A stretch of DNA of 22,307 bases from Nocardioidaceae bacterium (GCA_013696065.1 JACCZJ010000299.1:1-22307), one strand, 5' to 3'; shown: positions 6,636 to 14,265, counted from the first letter of the stretch. Notes: generated from the sequence alone by a model not told the origin. Numbers and translations are program-made.

Positions 6636-8212
6636 GACAGTCCCATGGCCCGCCGAGCCTCGAGCTCTCGCAGGCGGTGCTTGGCGACCTCACCGGTCGC
6701 CGAGTGCAGCAGTTCGTTGACGACATGCACTGCGGCCGGAACCTTGAATCTGGCCAGTCGACGTTCGCAGTGCAGTCCGACCGCCTCACTGAGGTCGGCG
6801 TCACGCCCGTCCGCTGCAACCACGAACACCACCGCCGCCTCCCCAGTCGTGACGTCGGGTACGCCGATCACGGCGCACTCGGCGACCCCTTCCACTTCGC
6901 GGACGACCTCCTCGACCTCGGAGGGGTAGACGTTGAAGCCGGACACGACGACGAGCTCACGGAGCCGGTCGATCACATGCAGATCCTCCTCGATGTCGAG
7001 AAAGCCGACGTCACCTGTGCGCAGCCAACCATCCACTCCGGGCGCCCCGTCCCCGTCTGGCCAGTAGCCACTGAACACGTTGCCACCGCGCATCCAGATC
7101 TCCCCGGGGTCACCCACGGCTGAATCGCGGCCAGAGGGGTCCACCACCCGCAGCTCCACGCCCGGCAATGCCGCACCGACAGAGCCGGGTTTATGCCTTC
7201 CAGTGCCGACCGTAGAGGTGACAAGGGGCGCCGCCTCAGTCAGCCCGTAACACTGCTCGACCGGGAGACCAGTTGCCGATTCGAAGGCATGCATCTGATG
7301 GATCGGCAGTGGCGCGGCACCAGACAACACCGTGCGGACGGACGTCAGATGTTGAGCGGCCTCCGGCAGCGAGGCCCAGGCGGCGATGATCGGTGCTGCC
7401 AGCGGCAGGCAGGTGACCCGCTCTGCCTCGATCAACTGCAAGGTCCCACGCGCATCGAACTGCCTGGCCAGCACCAGGGTCGCGCCGTGCAGCAAGACCT
7501 GACCGAGGACCATGTTCAAGCCGAAGGCATGGGAAAGCGGCAGCACACCGAGGACGACGTCGCCTCGCGTCACCATCGACGGAGTCACCCGCGCGGCCTG
7601 GTCGATGTTCGCAATCAACGCGCGATGTGTCAGCATCGCCGGGCGGTGGTGACCACTCGTGCCTGCGGTGTAGATCAGCGCGGCGAGGGCTTCGGAGTCG
7701 AGCGGTGTGCTCACTCGCGGTCCAGTTTGGTGGAGCAAACCTTTATAGGACGTCTCCCCGGGCAGCACCGGCCCTCCCACCACTGCGACCTTGGGTATGA
7801 CGGCGGACATTGGCAGATCGTCACCGTCTCCCACGAGCGCGTCCGAGATCCCGCTGACAGCGCCTCGAACCGTCGCGATCGTGCTTGCATCGGCGAAGCA
7901 CCAACGAGCACCGCTTTCGGCGAGCATGCGAGCCACCTCGCCAGTGCCCGTAGCGGGACTTAGGGGCACCGCCACCATGCCACCTCGCAGACACGCCAGA
8001 TAGGTGACGACGAATTCGAGCGAGTTCTGGAGGGCGATCGCTACCCGTTGACCGCCAACGAGCCCGGAGGTCGCCAGGCCACGAGAGAGGTCATCGACGA
8101 CGCCATCGAGCTCTGACCATGTCACTCGTCGCTCGCCGTCGACCATGGCGACCCTCGAACCATCTCTGGCGGCGAGCCGCTGAAGTAACTCGGCGACATT
8201 TGTCGCGGCCAT
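6632..8212 (-). CDS. Class I adenylate-forming (AMP-binding, acyl-CoA ligase-like) enzyme, degenerate catalytic motifs
   Basis: The 526-residue protein has the ANL superfamily fold: large domain with the P-loop-like A3 segment YTAGTSGHHRPAMLTH (~181 onward), A5 YGLTEA (322-327), A7 WLRTGDVGFLD (~396), hinge A8 DRLRELVVVSGFNVYPSEVE (415-434) and a C-terminal lid. Family members activate carboxylic acids as acyl-AMP and usually load CoA. Two lysines are missing: the TTGxPKG lysine of A3 is arginine in an altered context, and the A10 lysine (normally TGK) is glutamate, E508 in SATGEVAKHRL. Adenylation may be weak or lost. ATG at 8212 was chosen because GAAGG lies 5 bases upstream; ATG at 8224 is close behind, and a longer frame to 8371 lacks homology and overlaps the divergent sigma gene. 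Confidence 0.85.
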   Translation of the reverse strand: MAATNVAELLQRLAARDGSRVAMVDGERRVTWSELDGVVDDLSRGLATSGLVGGQRVAIALQNSLEFVVTYLACLRGGMVAVPLSPATGTGEVARMLAESGARWCFADASTIATVRGAVSGISDALVGDGDDLPMSAVIPKVAVVGGPVLPGETSYKGLLHQTGPRVSTPLDSEALAALIYTAGTSGHHRPAMLTHRALIANIDQAARVTPSMVTRGDVVLGVLPLSHAFGLNMVLGQVLLHGATLVLARQFDARGTLQLIEAERVTCLPLAAPIIAAWASLPEAAQHLTSVRTVLSGAAPLPIHQMHAFESATGLPVEQCYGLTEAAPLVTSTVGTGRHKPGSVGAALPGVELRVVDPSGRDSAVGDPGEIWMRGGNVFSGYWPDGDGAPGVDGWLRTGDVGFLDIEEDLHVIDRLRELVVVSGFNVYPSEVEEVVREVEGVAECAVIGVPDVTTGEAAVVFVVAADGRDADLSEAVGLHCERRLARFKVPAAVHVVNELLHSATGEVAKHRLRELEARRAMGLS

Positions 8213-8364
8213 CACGACCTTCATCCGGTGCAGTCTTCCACCCCGAAGGGCCGATCTACAGAGGACGGGCACGTTTGTCGGTTCCGGCTCCGCTGCCTCC
8301 TCGTCGGCGTACAGTCGAGTGGGGGACAAGTCCATGGCCCCTCTGCGGGGATAGGCGGTGTTCG
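8213..8364. other. Divergent intergenic region, ligase (-) / sigma factor (+)
   Basis: About 150 bases separate the two divergent starts. TACAGT at 8310-8315 (+) is a possible -10 for the sigma gene, but there is no good -35 at the right distance (TTGTCG at 8275-8280 is 29 bases away). No convincing minus-strand promoter, dyad or known operator was found. Confidence 0.35.
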
Positions 8365-9120
8365 ATGACACCGAACCGGCGCGCCTCGCTGTCGCTCACC
8401 GGGTACGCCGCTCTGCGCCTCGCCGTCACCGATGTCCTCCCGGTGCCGACCGTCCTTGCCCCCGCTGGATCCGCCCCGCGCGAGAGTCCCACCTGGCCAC
8501 GGCCGAGTGATGGCTCACCACGTTCTGACTCCGAGTCGACCCGCTTGGTCGCCTTGGTCGATCTCGCCCGGCAGGGAGATTCGGAGGCGTTCGGGGCTCT
8601 TTACGACCACTACAGCCCGGCTGTTTACCGCTTCATCTCTTACCGCGTCGGCGTTCCTGTGCTGGCCGAGGATCTCACCAGCGAAACGTTCTTCAGAGCC
8701 TTGAGATCTATCAACGACTTCCGCTGGCAGGGGAAGAACTTCGGCGCTTGGCTGATGACGATTGCTCGCAATCTCGTCGCTGACCACTACAAATCCAGTC
8801 GGACCCGATTGGAGGTCGCCACCGACGACTTCACCGGGCATGACGAGGCGACTACAACGCCTGAAGATGAGGTCCAGGAGATGATGTACAGCATCTTGCA
8901 CAAGGCCCTCGCTCGGCTGCCTGCGGACCAGCAGGAGTGCCTGGTGCTCCGGTTCCTCAACGGGAACTCCATCCAGCAGACCGCCGAGGCGTTGAGTCGA
9001 TCCGAGGGAGCCGTCAAGCAACTTCAGCTCCGCGCCGTGCGCAATCTGGCCAAGCTGCTACCCGAGGGGTTTGGCCTGACGCCGGACAATGGATCCGGCC
9101 CGAACCAGCGGCTCAGCTGA
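8365..9120 (+). CDS. BldN-type ECF RNA polymerase sigma factor
   Basis: The 251-residue protein has sigma region 2 at ~74-145 (DSEAFGALYDHYSPAVYRF, AEDLTSETFFRAL, NFGAWLMTIARNLVADHYKSS) and region 4 at ~183-232 (RLPADQQECLVLRF, then the HTH SIQQTAEALSRSEGAVKQL). These segments are close to my memory of Streptomyces BldN. The N-terminal ~55-residue extension also has a counterpart: GYAALRLAVTDVLP resembles the BldN start, which is removed by proteolysis in Streptomyces. ATG at 8365 has AGGCGG 7 bases upstream; a longer frame from 8119 runs across the divergent ligase gene and was rejected. Position near rex-hem agrees with Streptomyces bldN. There is no anti-sigma (RsbN/DUF5667) gene next to it: its 3' end overlaps the convergent acyltransferase by 8 bases. 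Confidence 0.9.
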   Translation: MTPNRRASLSLTGYAALRLAVTDVLPVPTVLAPAGSAPRESPTWPRPSDGSPRSDSESTRLVALVDLARQGDSEAFGALYDHYSPAVYRFISYRVGVPVLAEDLTSETFFRALRSINDFRWQGKNFGAWLMTIARNLVADHYKSSRTRLEVATDDFTGHDEATTTPEDEVQEMMYSILHKALARLPADQQECLVLRFLNGNSIQQTAEALSRSEGAVKQLQLRAVRNLAKLLPEGFGLTPDNGSGPNQRLS

Positions 9121-9970
9121 AGGCGCTCTTGCGCTGTAGTAGCAATGAATGCAGGGTCTTTTGGATCGTCTCGCGGACCTGATTGGTGACGTCGAGGACC
9201 ACCATGGGATCGTCTGCTGCCCCCTCCGGGTAGGAGTCTGTCCGCAGGGGTTCGCCGAACTCGATCAGCCACTTCGACGGCAGCGGCACCATGCCGAGGA
9301 CACCGAGCCACGGGAACAGGGGCGTGACGGGGAAGTAGGGCACGTCGAGCAGGCGAGCGAGGGTAGGGATGTTGCCGACTAGGGGATAGATCTCCTCGGC
9401 GCCGACCACTGAACACGACACGATCGGCACACCCGTACGCAGAGCCGCGGACACAAATCCACCTCGGCCGAAGCGCTCCAACTGGTAGCGCTGCGCAAAA
9501 GGCTTGCCAATGCCCTTGTAGCCCTCCGGCCACACGCCGACCAACTCCCCTGCCGAAAGCATCCGCTCCGCGTCCTCGCTGTTCGCCAACGTCGCGCCGC
9601 CCTTGCGGGCCAACTCACCGATGAAGGGCAGCCGGAACACCAGGTCGGCTGCGAGCATCCGCAGGAACCGATCGGCGTGATCATGGACCACCAGCCCGGT
9701 CATCAGGCCGTCGAGGGGCACGGTCCCTGAATGGTTGGAGACGACGAGCGCGCCGCCCACGGAGGGGATGTTGTCGGCTCCGAACACCTCGATCCGAAAC
9801 CAGCTCTCGGCGAGAGGACGCAGGGCTCTGAGCAGGAACCGTTCGGTGAGTTCGACATCGAAACCGAACTCATCGACCTCATAGTCGCCCGTGATGCGGT
9901 GGCGGAGGAAGGCGAGAAGCTCGGCCAACCGACCCTCCCAGGCGTCCACGTCACCCTCACCGTCGGGCAT
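9113..9970 (-). CDS. PlsC-like lysophospholipid acyltransferase family protein
   Basis: This 285-residue protein resembles the acyltransferase that follows the GalE-like gene in mycobacteria (Rv0502, from memory). Family members move acyl groups onto lysophospholipids or other glycerol lipids at the membrane. The motif-I histidine and aspartate are in VVSNHSGTVPLDGLM (H80, D87), spaced H-X6-D instead of the canonical H-X4-D, as I recall for the MGAT/DAGAT-like branch. The glycerol-phosphate-binding motif is represented by VGVWPEGYKG (~147-152). The ATG at 9970 overlaps the epimerase stop by 14 bases, with GAAGG about 10 bases upstream. The 3' end overlaps the sigma factor gene tail-to-tail. 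Acceptor and donor are unknown. Confidence 0.85.
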   Translation of the reverse strand: MPDGEGDVDAWEGRLAELLAFLRHRITGDYEVDEFGFDVELTERFLLRALRPLAESWFRIEVFGADNIPSVGGALVVSNHSGTVPLDGLMTGLVVHDHADRFLRMLAADLVFRLPFIGELARKGGATLANSEDAERMLSAGELVGVWPEGYKGIGKPFAQRYQLERFGRGGFVSAALRTGVPIVSCSVVGAEEIYPLVGNIPTLARLLDVPYFPVTPLFPWLGVLGMVPLPSKWLIEFGEPLRTDSYPEGAADDPMVVLDVTNQVRETIQKTLHSLLLQRKSAFS

Positions 9971-10991
9971 AGGTCCGCACCTTCGCGATGAGATCGGCCA
10001 TCTGTCGTTCGAGCTCGGCGGCCCGTTGCGGGTTCATGGCGCCAGGCCGAGACCCGTTGGCGAAATCGTCGAAAGCCTCGGGCGTCGTGAATCGCGGCTC
10101 AAACCCCAAGGTCTGTCGCATCGCGCTCGTGTCGAGTCCCCGGCCATAGGTGAGGAAGGAGATTTGTTCGGCAGACAAGTCGACTTGACGTAACTGGGGA
10201 ACGAGCGAACCCAGGCTGCTCAGCACAAAAGGCGGCACCCCGATATGAGGGCGGCCCAGCCGGCGTACGGCCTGAACGAGCGTTAGAACATGGTCCCCCG
10301 CGACGTTGAAGGTCCCGTGAGCTCCCGCCAGCGTCGAGTGATGCAGTGCACCAAGCGCATCGTCGACGTGACAGAACTGCAGCCGAGGGTCGAACCCGAG
10401 CACGGTCGGCACAATCGGCAACTCGAGGTAACGAGTCAGCAAAGTCTCGGTCTGCGGACCGACGAGGTTGGCGTAGCGCAGTGTGGTGACGCGGACATCG
10501 GGCCGCCTGCGGGCGAAGCCGCGCACATAACCCTCAATCTCGACCGCGTCCTTGCCGAAACCGGATCGCGGCATCCGCCGAGGTGACATGTTCTCGACGA
10601 AGAGGGCTGGGTCATGGGGTGAAGACCCGTAGATTCTGGCCGAGGACTTGACGACGAGGCGCTGAACGCTGCGTGCCTGTTGGCAGGCGCCCAGCAACTG
10701 CATCGTGGCGATAACGTTGATTTCCTTCATCGACGTGCGGCCACCGGCGGAGATCGGGGTCGCGATTGCACCAAGGTGCACGACCGTTTCGACCTGGTTG
10801 TCGTCGATGAGCTTTGCGATGACCGGGTGGTGTATGTCGGCGCGCACGAAACGCACGCCGGCCAGGTCAATGCGAGGTGGGACGACGTCCAGACCGATAA
10901 CCCGCTCGATCGCCGGGTCCTTCGCGATACATCGAGCGAATCGGCCACCCAGATCACGAGACACTCCGGTGACCAGGACGACACGGCCCAT
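9957..10991 (-). CDS. NAD-dependent epimerase/dehydratase (extended SDR, Rv0501-like)
   Basis: The 344-residue protein has a Rossmann N-terminus (VVLVTGVSRDLGGRFA), an acidic NAD-ribose loop (GLDVVPPR), VHLGAIATP near 71-79 and VVKSSARIYG near 113-122, all typical of extended SDR sugar epimerases. It is closest in memory to mycobacterial Rv0501 (called GalE2). The catalytic YxxxK is altered: S143-G-F-G-K147 keeps the lysine but has serine in place of tyrosine, so ordinary UDP-glucose 4-epimerase activity should not be assumed. The gene starts 15 bases after the small ribosomal protein gene and overlaps the acyltransferase, so the three are probably one operon. Confidence 0.87.
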   Translation of the reverse strand: MGRVVLVTGVSRDLGGRFARCIAKDPAIERVIGLDVVPPRIDLAGVRFVRADIHHPVIAKLIDDNQVETVVHLGAIATPISAGGRTSMKEINVIATMQLLGACQQARSVQRLVVKSSARIYGSSPHDPALFVENMSPRRMPRSGFGKDAVEIEGYVRGFARRRPDVRVTTLRYANLVGPQTETLLTRYLELPIVPTVLGFDPRLQFCHVDDALGALHHSTLAGAHGTFNVAGDHVLTLVQAVRRLGRPHIGVPPFVLSSLGSLVPQLRQVDLSAEQISFLTYGRGLDTSAMRQTLGFEPRFTTPEAFDDFANGSRPGAMNPQRAAELERQMADLIAKVRTYARR

Positions 10992-11006
10992 GAGAGCGTC
11001 CGGCCT

Positions 11007-11108
11007 TTACTTGCCCTGACGGCGACGCTGGATACGCGTCTTCTTGAGCAACTTGCGGTGCTTCTTCTTTGCCATCCGCTTGCGACGCTTTTTGATTACT
11101 GAGCCCAC
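11007..11108 (-). CDS. 33-residue basic ribosomal protein (AURKAIP1/COX24 domain, bS22-like)
   Basis: A GTG at 11108 opens a 33-codon frame ending TAA: it begins MGSVIKKRRKRMAKKKHRKL and ends IQRRRQGK, with about half of the residues Lys or Arg. This nearly matches the mycobacterial Rv0500B protein, which I recall being seen in the mycobacterial 30S subunit as bS22. AAAGG lies about 6 bases before the GTG. It sits between the HTH gene and the SDR gene exactly as in mycobacteria. It is easily missed because of its length and GTG start. Confidence 0.92.
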   Translation of the reverse strand: MGSVIKKRRKRMAKKKHRKLLKKTRIQRRRQGK

Positions 11109-11169
11109 GGTCTACCTTTCGGGCGGTGCTGGATGCTCGCCAGGTCGTTCGCCCGCTGAGCCTAGGTCC

Positions 11170-11189
11170 GTCGTGTCTGGCGACACGAC
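11170..11189. other. Perfect 8-bp hairpin between the HTH gene and the small ribosomal protein gene
   Basis: GTCGTGTC (11170-11177) and GACACGAC (11182-11189) form a perfect dyad with a TGGC loop. In the minus direction it lies ~70 bases past the HTH stop and ~60 bases before the ribosomal-protein start; no T-tract follows. It may be a terminator/attenuator or an operator. A TAGGGT on the minus strand upstream (around 11200) could be a -10, which would place the hairpin in the 5' leader. Confidence 0.45.
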
Positions 11190-11260
11190 CGTCCTACCCT
11201 ACCGGTGCCACGAGTGGCTAGCCGCACGCCCGTCGCCGCATGAGCGGCCACGACAACGCG

Positions 11261-11473
11261 TCAGCCAGCTTGGTAGAAGGACTTACGAAGGTATTCGTTC
11301 ACCGCGTCCTGTTGGACACGGAATGACTTTCCCACCCGCAAGGCGGGCAGCTCTCCGCTATGGACGAGGCGATACACCGTCATCTTCGAGACACGCATCG
11401 CGGCCGCGACTTCGGCGACCGTGAGCAAATTGACGTCCGCTAACCCGCTACCCGGTGGGGAGTCTGAGTTCAT
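11261..11473 (-). CDS. Excisionase-like helix-turn-helix DNA-binding protein (Rv0500A-like)
   Basis: The 70-residue protein is almost entirely a MerR/excisionase-type winged helix: LLTVAEVAAAMRVSKMTVYRL is the HTH, followed by HSGELPALRVGKSFRV, the wing, and DAVNEYLRKSF. It resembles mycobacterial Rv0500A. The context is chromosomal and there is no phage integrase nearby, so it is a stably inherited regulator and not a phage excisionase; targets are unknown. ATG at 11473 was chosen because the upstream extension to 11761 is not homologous and runs into acuC. The ribosome site is weak (GGTG about 8 bases upstream). Confidence 0.9.
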   Translation of the reverse strand: MNSDSPPGSGLADVNLLTVAEVAAAMRVSKMTVYRLVHSGELPALRVGKSFRVQQDAVNEYLRKSFYQAG

Positions 11474-11630
11474 GTTGCGCACCAGCTTTCGGCGCCAACG
11501 CTCCCCGGCTTCCCCGCCGGAGCACACATCGCCTGCGCTACGCGTGAGAGTAGTGGCAAATGTGGCTGTTGGGGAAGTGAAGGGCAAAAACGTCTCCAAA
11601 CTGAAGGAGAAAGCCCCTTCGACGGGATGT

Positions 11631-11671
11631 CGCGTCACGCTCGGCACATGGAATGGCGCGTCACGCTCGGC
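11631..11671. repeat. 15-bp direct repeat, two copies, upstream of the HTH gene
   Basis: CGCGTCACGCTCGGC occurs at 11631-11645 and again at 11657-11671, identical in all 15 positions, 26 bases apart start to start. It lies ~160-200 bases upstream of the HTH start and 30-70 bases past the acuC stop. Paired identical sites are typical of a regulator-binding region, though chance duplication is possible. The rest of the 11474-11700 gap shows no other clear element. Confidence 0.6.
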
Positions 11672-11700
11672 GGCGTCGAAGGACGACGAGCCCCACGAGG

Positions 11701-12882
11701 TCAGTGGAACGGGTCGATTCCGTGCGGCGGGAATACTCGCTGACGCGTCTGCTGGATGCATCTGTCAAGCCATGAGTCCGGGTTATAGCCACCACCCCAG
11801 TCGCGGTAGACCGGCGAGCGACCGTCGGTCATGGAGGTGGGTGCCTGCCGACCAGTCATCATTTCGACATACGTGCGCCAGCTCTCGGGAACCACGGTTC
11901 GCGGATCGATCGGGGACCCGCCGACGATCGCCAGCAGATGCGCCCAGGTGCGCGGCACCACATCGATCACCGAATACCCGCCACCGCCCGTGGCCAACCA
12001 CCTGCCGCCGCACACCTCGTGTGCCAAGTCGTGCAATGCCAGATGCGCGGCTCGCTGCCCGTCGATGCTCAAAGTGAGATGTGCCAGTGGGTCGTCCATG
12101 TGCGAGTCACATCCGTGCTGACTGACGAGAACGGTCGGTTCGAAGCTGTGCAGCAGCGGCGGCACGACTGCGTGAAATGCCCGCAGCCAACCAGCGTCTC
12201 CGGTGCCCGGCGGGAGGGCGACATTCACGGACGAGCCCTCGGCTTCGAGGCCGCCGCTCTCCATGACCTTGCCGGTGCCGGGGAACAACGTCCGCGGGTC
12301 CTCGTGCAGGCTGATCGTCAAGACCCGTGGGTCGTTGTAAAAGGCCGCTTGCACTCCATCACCGTGGTGTACGTCGATGTCGACATAAGCCACCCGCTTG
12401 GCGCCTTGCTCGAGTAGCCAGGCGATCCCTATAGCAGGGTCGTTGTAGATGCAGAAGCCGCTGGCCGAGTCGGCCATTGCATGGTGAAGACCGCCACTGA
12501 TGTTGACCGCATGGAGAGCCTCACGACTCCACACTTTGCGTGCTGCCTCGAGCGTGGCCCCGACGATGTGTGCCGATGCCTCGTGCATGCCGGCGAACGT
12601 CGGGTTGTCCTCGGTCCCGAGACCATGTCTGTAGTCGACCCGCTCGGGATCAGCGGCGGCCGCGCGGACGGTCGCGATGTAGTCGGCAGTGTGAACCAAG
12701 GCGAGCTGCTCGTCGGACGCGATCGGAGCCGGCCCCATCGTGAGGTCGGGGAGGTCGAAGACCCCTAATGCTCGCGCCAACCGCATGGTGAGGTCCACCC
12801 GCAGCGGAGCGAGAGGATGACCTCTGCCGAAGTTGTAGCGGGTGAGCTCGTCGTCATACACAACGCATGCGAGTCCGGTCAT
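11701..12882 (-). CDS. acuC: AcuC-like class I histone-deacetylase-family protein
   Basis: The 393-residue protein is a zinc-dependent deacetylase of the HDAC/AcuC/AphA family; AcuC in Bacillus removes acetyl groups from acetyl-CoA synthetase lysine. Landmarks are the catalytic pair H133-H134 (SGGLHHAM), zinc ligands D170 and H172 (DIDVHHGDG), a third zinc aspartate D259 in HGCDSHMDDPL, and the active-site GGGGY at 299-303. All catalytic residues appear present. TAAGGT lies 6 bases before the ATG, so the mRNA may be leaderless; AAGG could alternatively act as a ribosome site. No AcuA acetyltransferase or Acs is in the window, so the substrate is unproven; the symbol names the family. Confidence 0.9.
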   Translation of the reverse strand: MTGLACVVYDDELTRYNFGRGHPLAPLRVDLTMRLARALGVFDLPDLTMGPAPIASDEQLALVHTADYIATVRAAAADPERVDYRHGLGTEDNPTFAGMHEASAHIVGATLEAARKVWSREALHAVNISGGLHHAMADSASGFCIYNDPAIGIAWLLEQGAKRVAYVDIDVHHGDGVQAAFYNDPRVLTISLHEDPRTLFPGTGKVMESGGLEAEGSSVNVALPPGTGDAGWLRAFHAVVPPLLHSFEPTVLVSQHGCDSHMDDPLAHLTLSIDGQRAAHLALHDLAHEVCGGRWLATGGGGYSVIDVVPRTWAHLLAIVGGSPIDPRTVVPESWRTYVEMMTGRQAPTSMTDGRSPVYRDWGGGYNPDSWLDRCIQQTRQRVFPPHGIDPFH

Positions 12883-12888
12883 GGCTGA

Positions 12889-12894
12889 ACCTTA
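12889..12894 (-). promoter_or_regulatory. Possible -10 of a leaderless acuC mRNA
   Basis: TAAGGT on the minus strand ends 6 bases before the acuC ATG at 12882, the geometry expected when transcription starts at the A of ATG. No recognisable -35 lies at 17-18 bases. Confidence 0.4.
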
Positions 12895-12927
12895 GATGTC
12901 ATGGGCCGCCTTCCCCTGGGGGCCACA

Positions 12928-14226
12928 TCACAGCAGCGTCGATAACGAGTAGAGGATCAGTCCGGCCAGACCGCCCACCAATGTGCCGTTGATCCTGATG
13001 AACTGGAGGTCCCGGCCGACGTGCAACTCGATCCGGTCGGCCGCCTCTTTGCCGTCCCACCGGTCGATCGTGTCGGTGATGACCGTGGTGATTTCGGCGC
13101 CGTACCGCTGGACGAAGTAGACCGCTGCCTCGGCAACGTATCCGTCGATTCGGGTGCTGAAATCATGGTCGTCTACGATGCGCTTGCCCAGGGCCTGCAG
13201 GTGCACGATGCCACGCGCCCGCAATGAACTCTGCGGATCCTCGAGCGTCTCGAGCAACGCGCGACGGAGGGCTCCCCACAGCGAGACCGCGGTCACTACC
13301 ACCTGCGGCTGGCCGAGCACTCGCTGCTTCAGCCGCTCGGCACGCTCCATGGTGGCGGGGTCGTTTTGGAGGTCCGAGCTGAGCTGCCTCAGCAGATCGT
13401 CGAACGCCCGACGGGCCTCATGGTTGGGGTCGTCCCTGATGTCGGCAATCCAGGCCAAAGCTTCGAGCTGGAGCCGATCGGTGACCTTCTGGTCCAGCCA
13501 CTGCGGCGTCCACCAAGGCGCCCGTGTGCTGAGGACCGCCGCCACCCGATCGGTGTTGCTGCTCAGCCAGCGATGCGCCTCGACGAGACCCAGGTCCACG
13601 AGGCCGTGATGAGCACCTTCCGCTACGACATCGCCCAGTAGCCGACCCGAGATCTCGCTCAGTGGCTCATCGATCAGTCGAGGAATCAGCTCCGATTCGA
13701 TGACCGCAGCCATCTCGTCGTCATGTATCCGCCGTAGCCCGCTGCGCAGGAGAACAGCAAGTTCGTCGACAACACGAGTGCTGTGGCGCTCTTCGGTCAG
13801 CCAACTGCCGGCTCGGCGACTCACCGCGGCGTCGGCCAGCCGCTGACGGATCACCGCTTCGGAGAGGAAGTTGTCTGTCACGAAGGCTTGCAGGCTTCGG
13901 GCCAACGCGCCTTTGCGTGTCGGGATGATGGCGGTGTGCGGTATCGGCAAGCCAAGCGGATGCCTGAACAACGCCGTGACCGCGAACCAATCAGCGATGG
14001 CGCCCACCATGGCTGCTTCAGCGGTCGCATGCACGTAGGCCCATGCGCCATCACGGTCCACGGTGAGCACAAAGATCACGGCGGCGAGCACCAACAACGC
14101 CAGCGCCAAGATTCGCATGCGCCGAAGCCCGGCCCGCCTGTCGTCGTCGGTCAGGCCTAGATCTGGCCCGGTGCCAAGGTGGACACCGCCGAGCTGAGGC
14201 CCTGTCGACCTGGGGGGGTTCGTCAT
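12928..14226 (-). CDS. DUF445 family membrane protein
   Basis: The 432-residue protein belongs to the DUF445 family (YheB/YjiN-like) of unknown function. An N-terminal membrane helix (~39-56) is followed by the family hallmark VGAIADWFAVTALFRHPLG (~74-92) and PHTAIIPTRKGALA, then a long helical cytoplasmic or periplasmic region, and a C-terminal hydrophobic helix (LVGGLAGLILYSLSTLL). The start ATG has GGAGG 7 bases upstream, a strong ribosome site. It begins 39 bases after proC, same strand, and ends 45 bases before acuC, so it is probably transcribed with proC. Confidence 0.92.
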   Translation of the reverse strand: MTNPPRSTGPQLGGVHLGTGPDLGLTDDDRRAGLRRMRILALALLVLAAVIFVLTVDRDGAWAYVHATAEAAMVGAIADWFAVTALFRHPLGLPIPHTAIIPTRKGALARSLQAFVTDNFLSEAVIRQRLADAAVSRRAGSWLTEERHSTRVVDELAVLLRSGLRRIHDDEMAAVIESELIPRLIDEPLSEISGRLLGDVVAEGAHHGLVDLGLVEAHRWLSSNTDRVAAVLSTRAPWWTPQWLDQKVTDRLQLEALAWIADIRDDPNHEARRAFDDLLRQLSSDLQNDPATMERAERLKQRVLGQPQVVVTAVSLWGALRRALLETLEDPQSSLRARGIVHLQALGKRIVDDHDFSTRIDGYVAEAAVYFVQRYGAEITTVITDTIDRWDGKEAADRIELHVGRDLQFIRINGTLVGGLAGLILYSLSTLL

Positions 14227-14265
14227 CGGCCAACCTCCAGGCGGTCCCGCGTGCCCACCACCAAG

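Noticed and set aside
7193..7963. 256-codon + strand frame antisense to the adenylate-forming enzyme
   Set aside because: Its product has no recognisable motif, and the opposite strand has clear ANL motifs throughout.
8119..8364. Extended start of the sigma factor at 8119
   Set aside because: It would overlap the divergent adenylate-forming gene, and the extra residues have no BldN counterpart.
11261..11473. Excisionase-like protein taken as a sign of prophage or integrated element
   Set aside because: No integrase, attachment repeats or phage genes nearby, and the gene keeps a conserved core position next to the small ribosomal protein gene.
11474..11761. Extended start of the HTH protein at 11761
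   Set aside because: The extension enters acuC and gives a non-homologous N-terminus; relatives of Rv0500A are ~70-80 residues.
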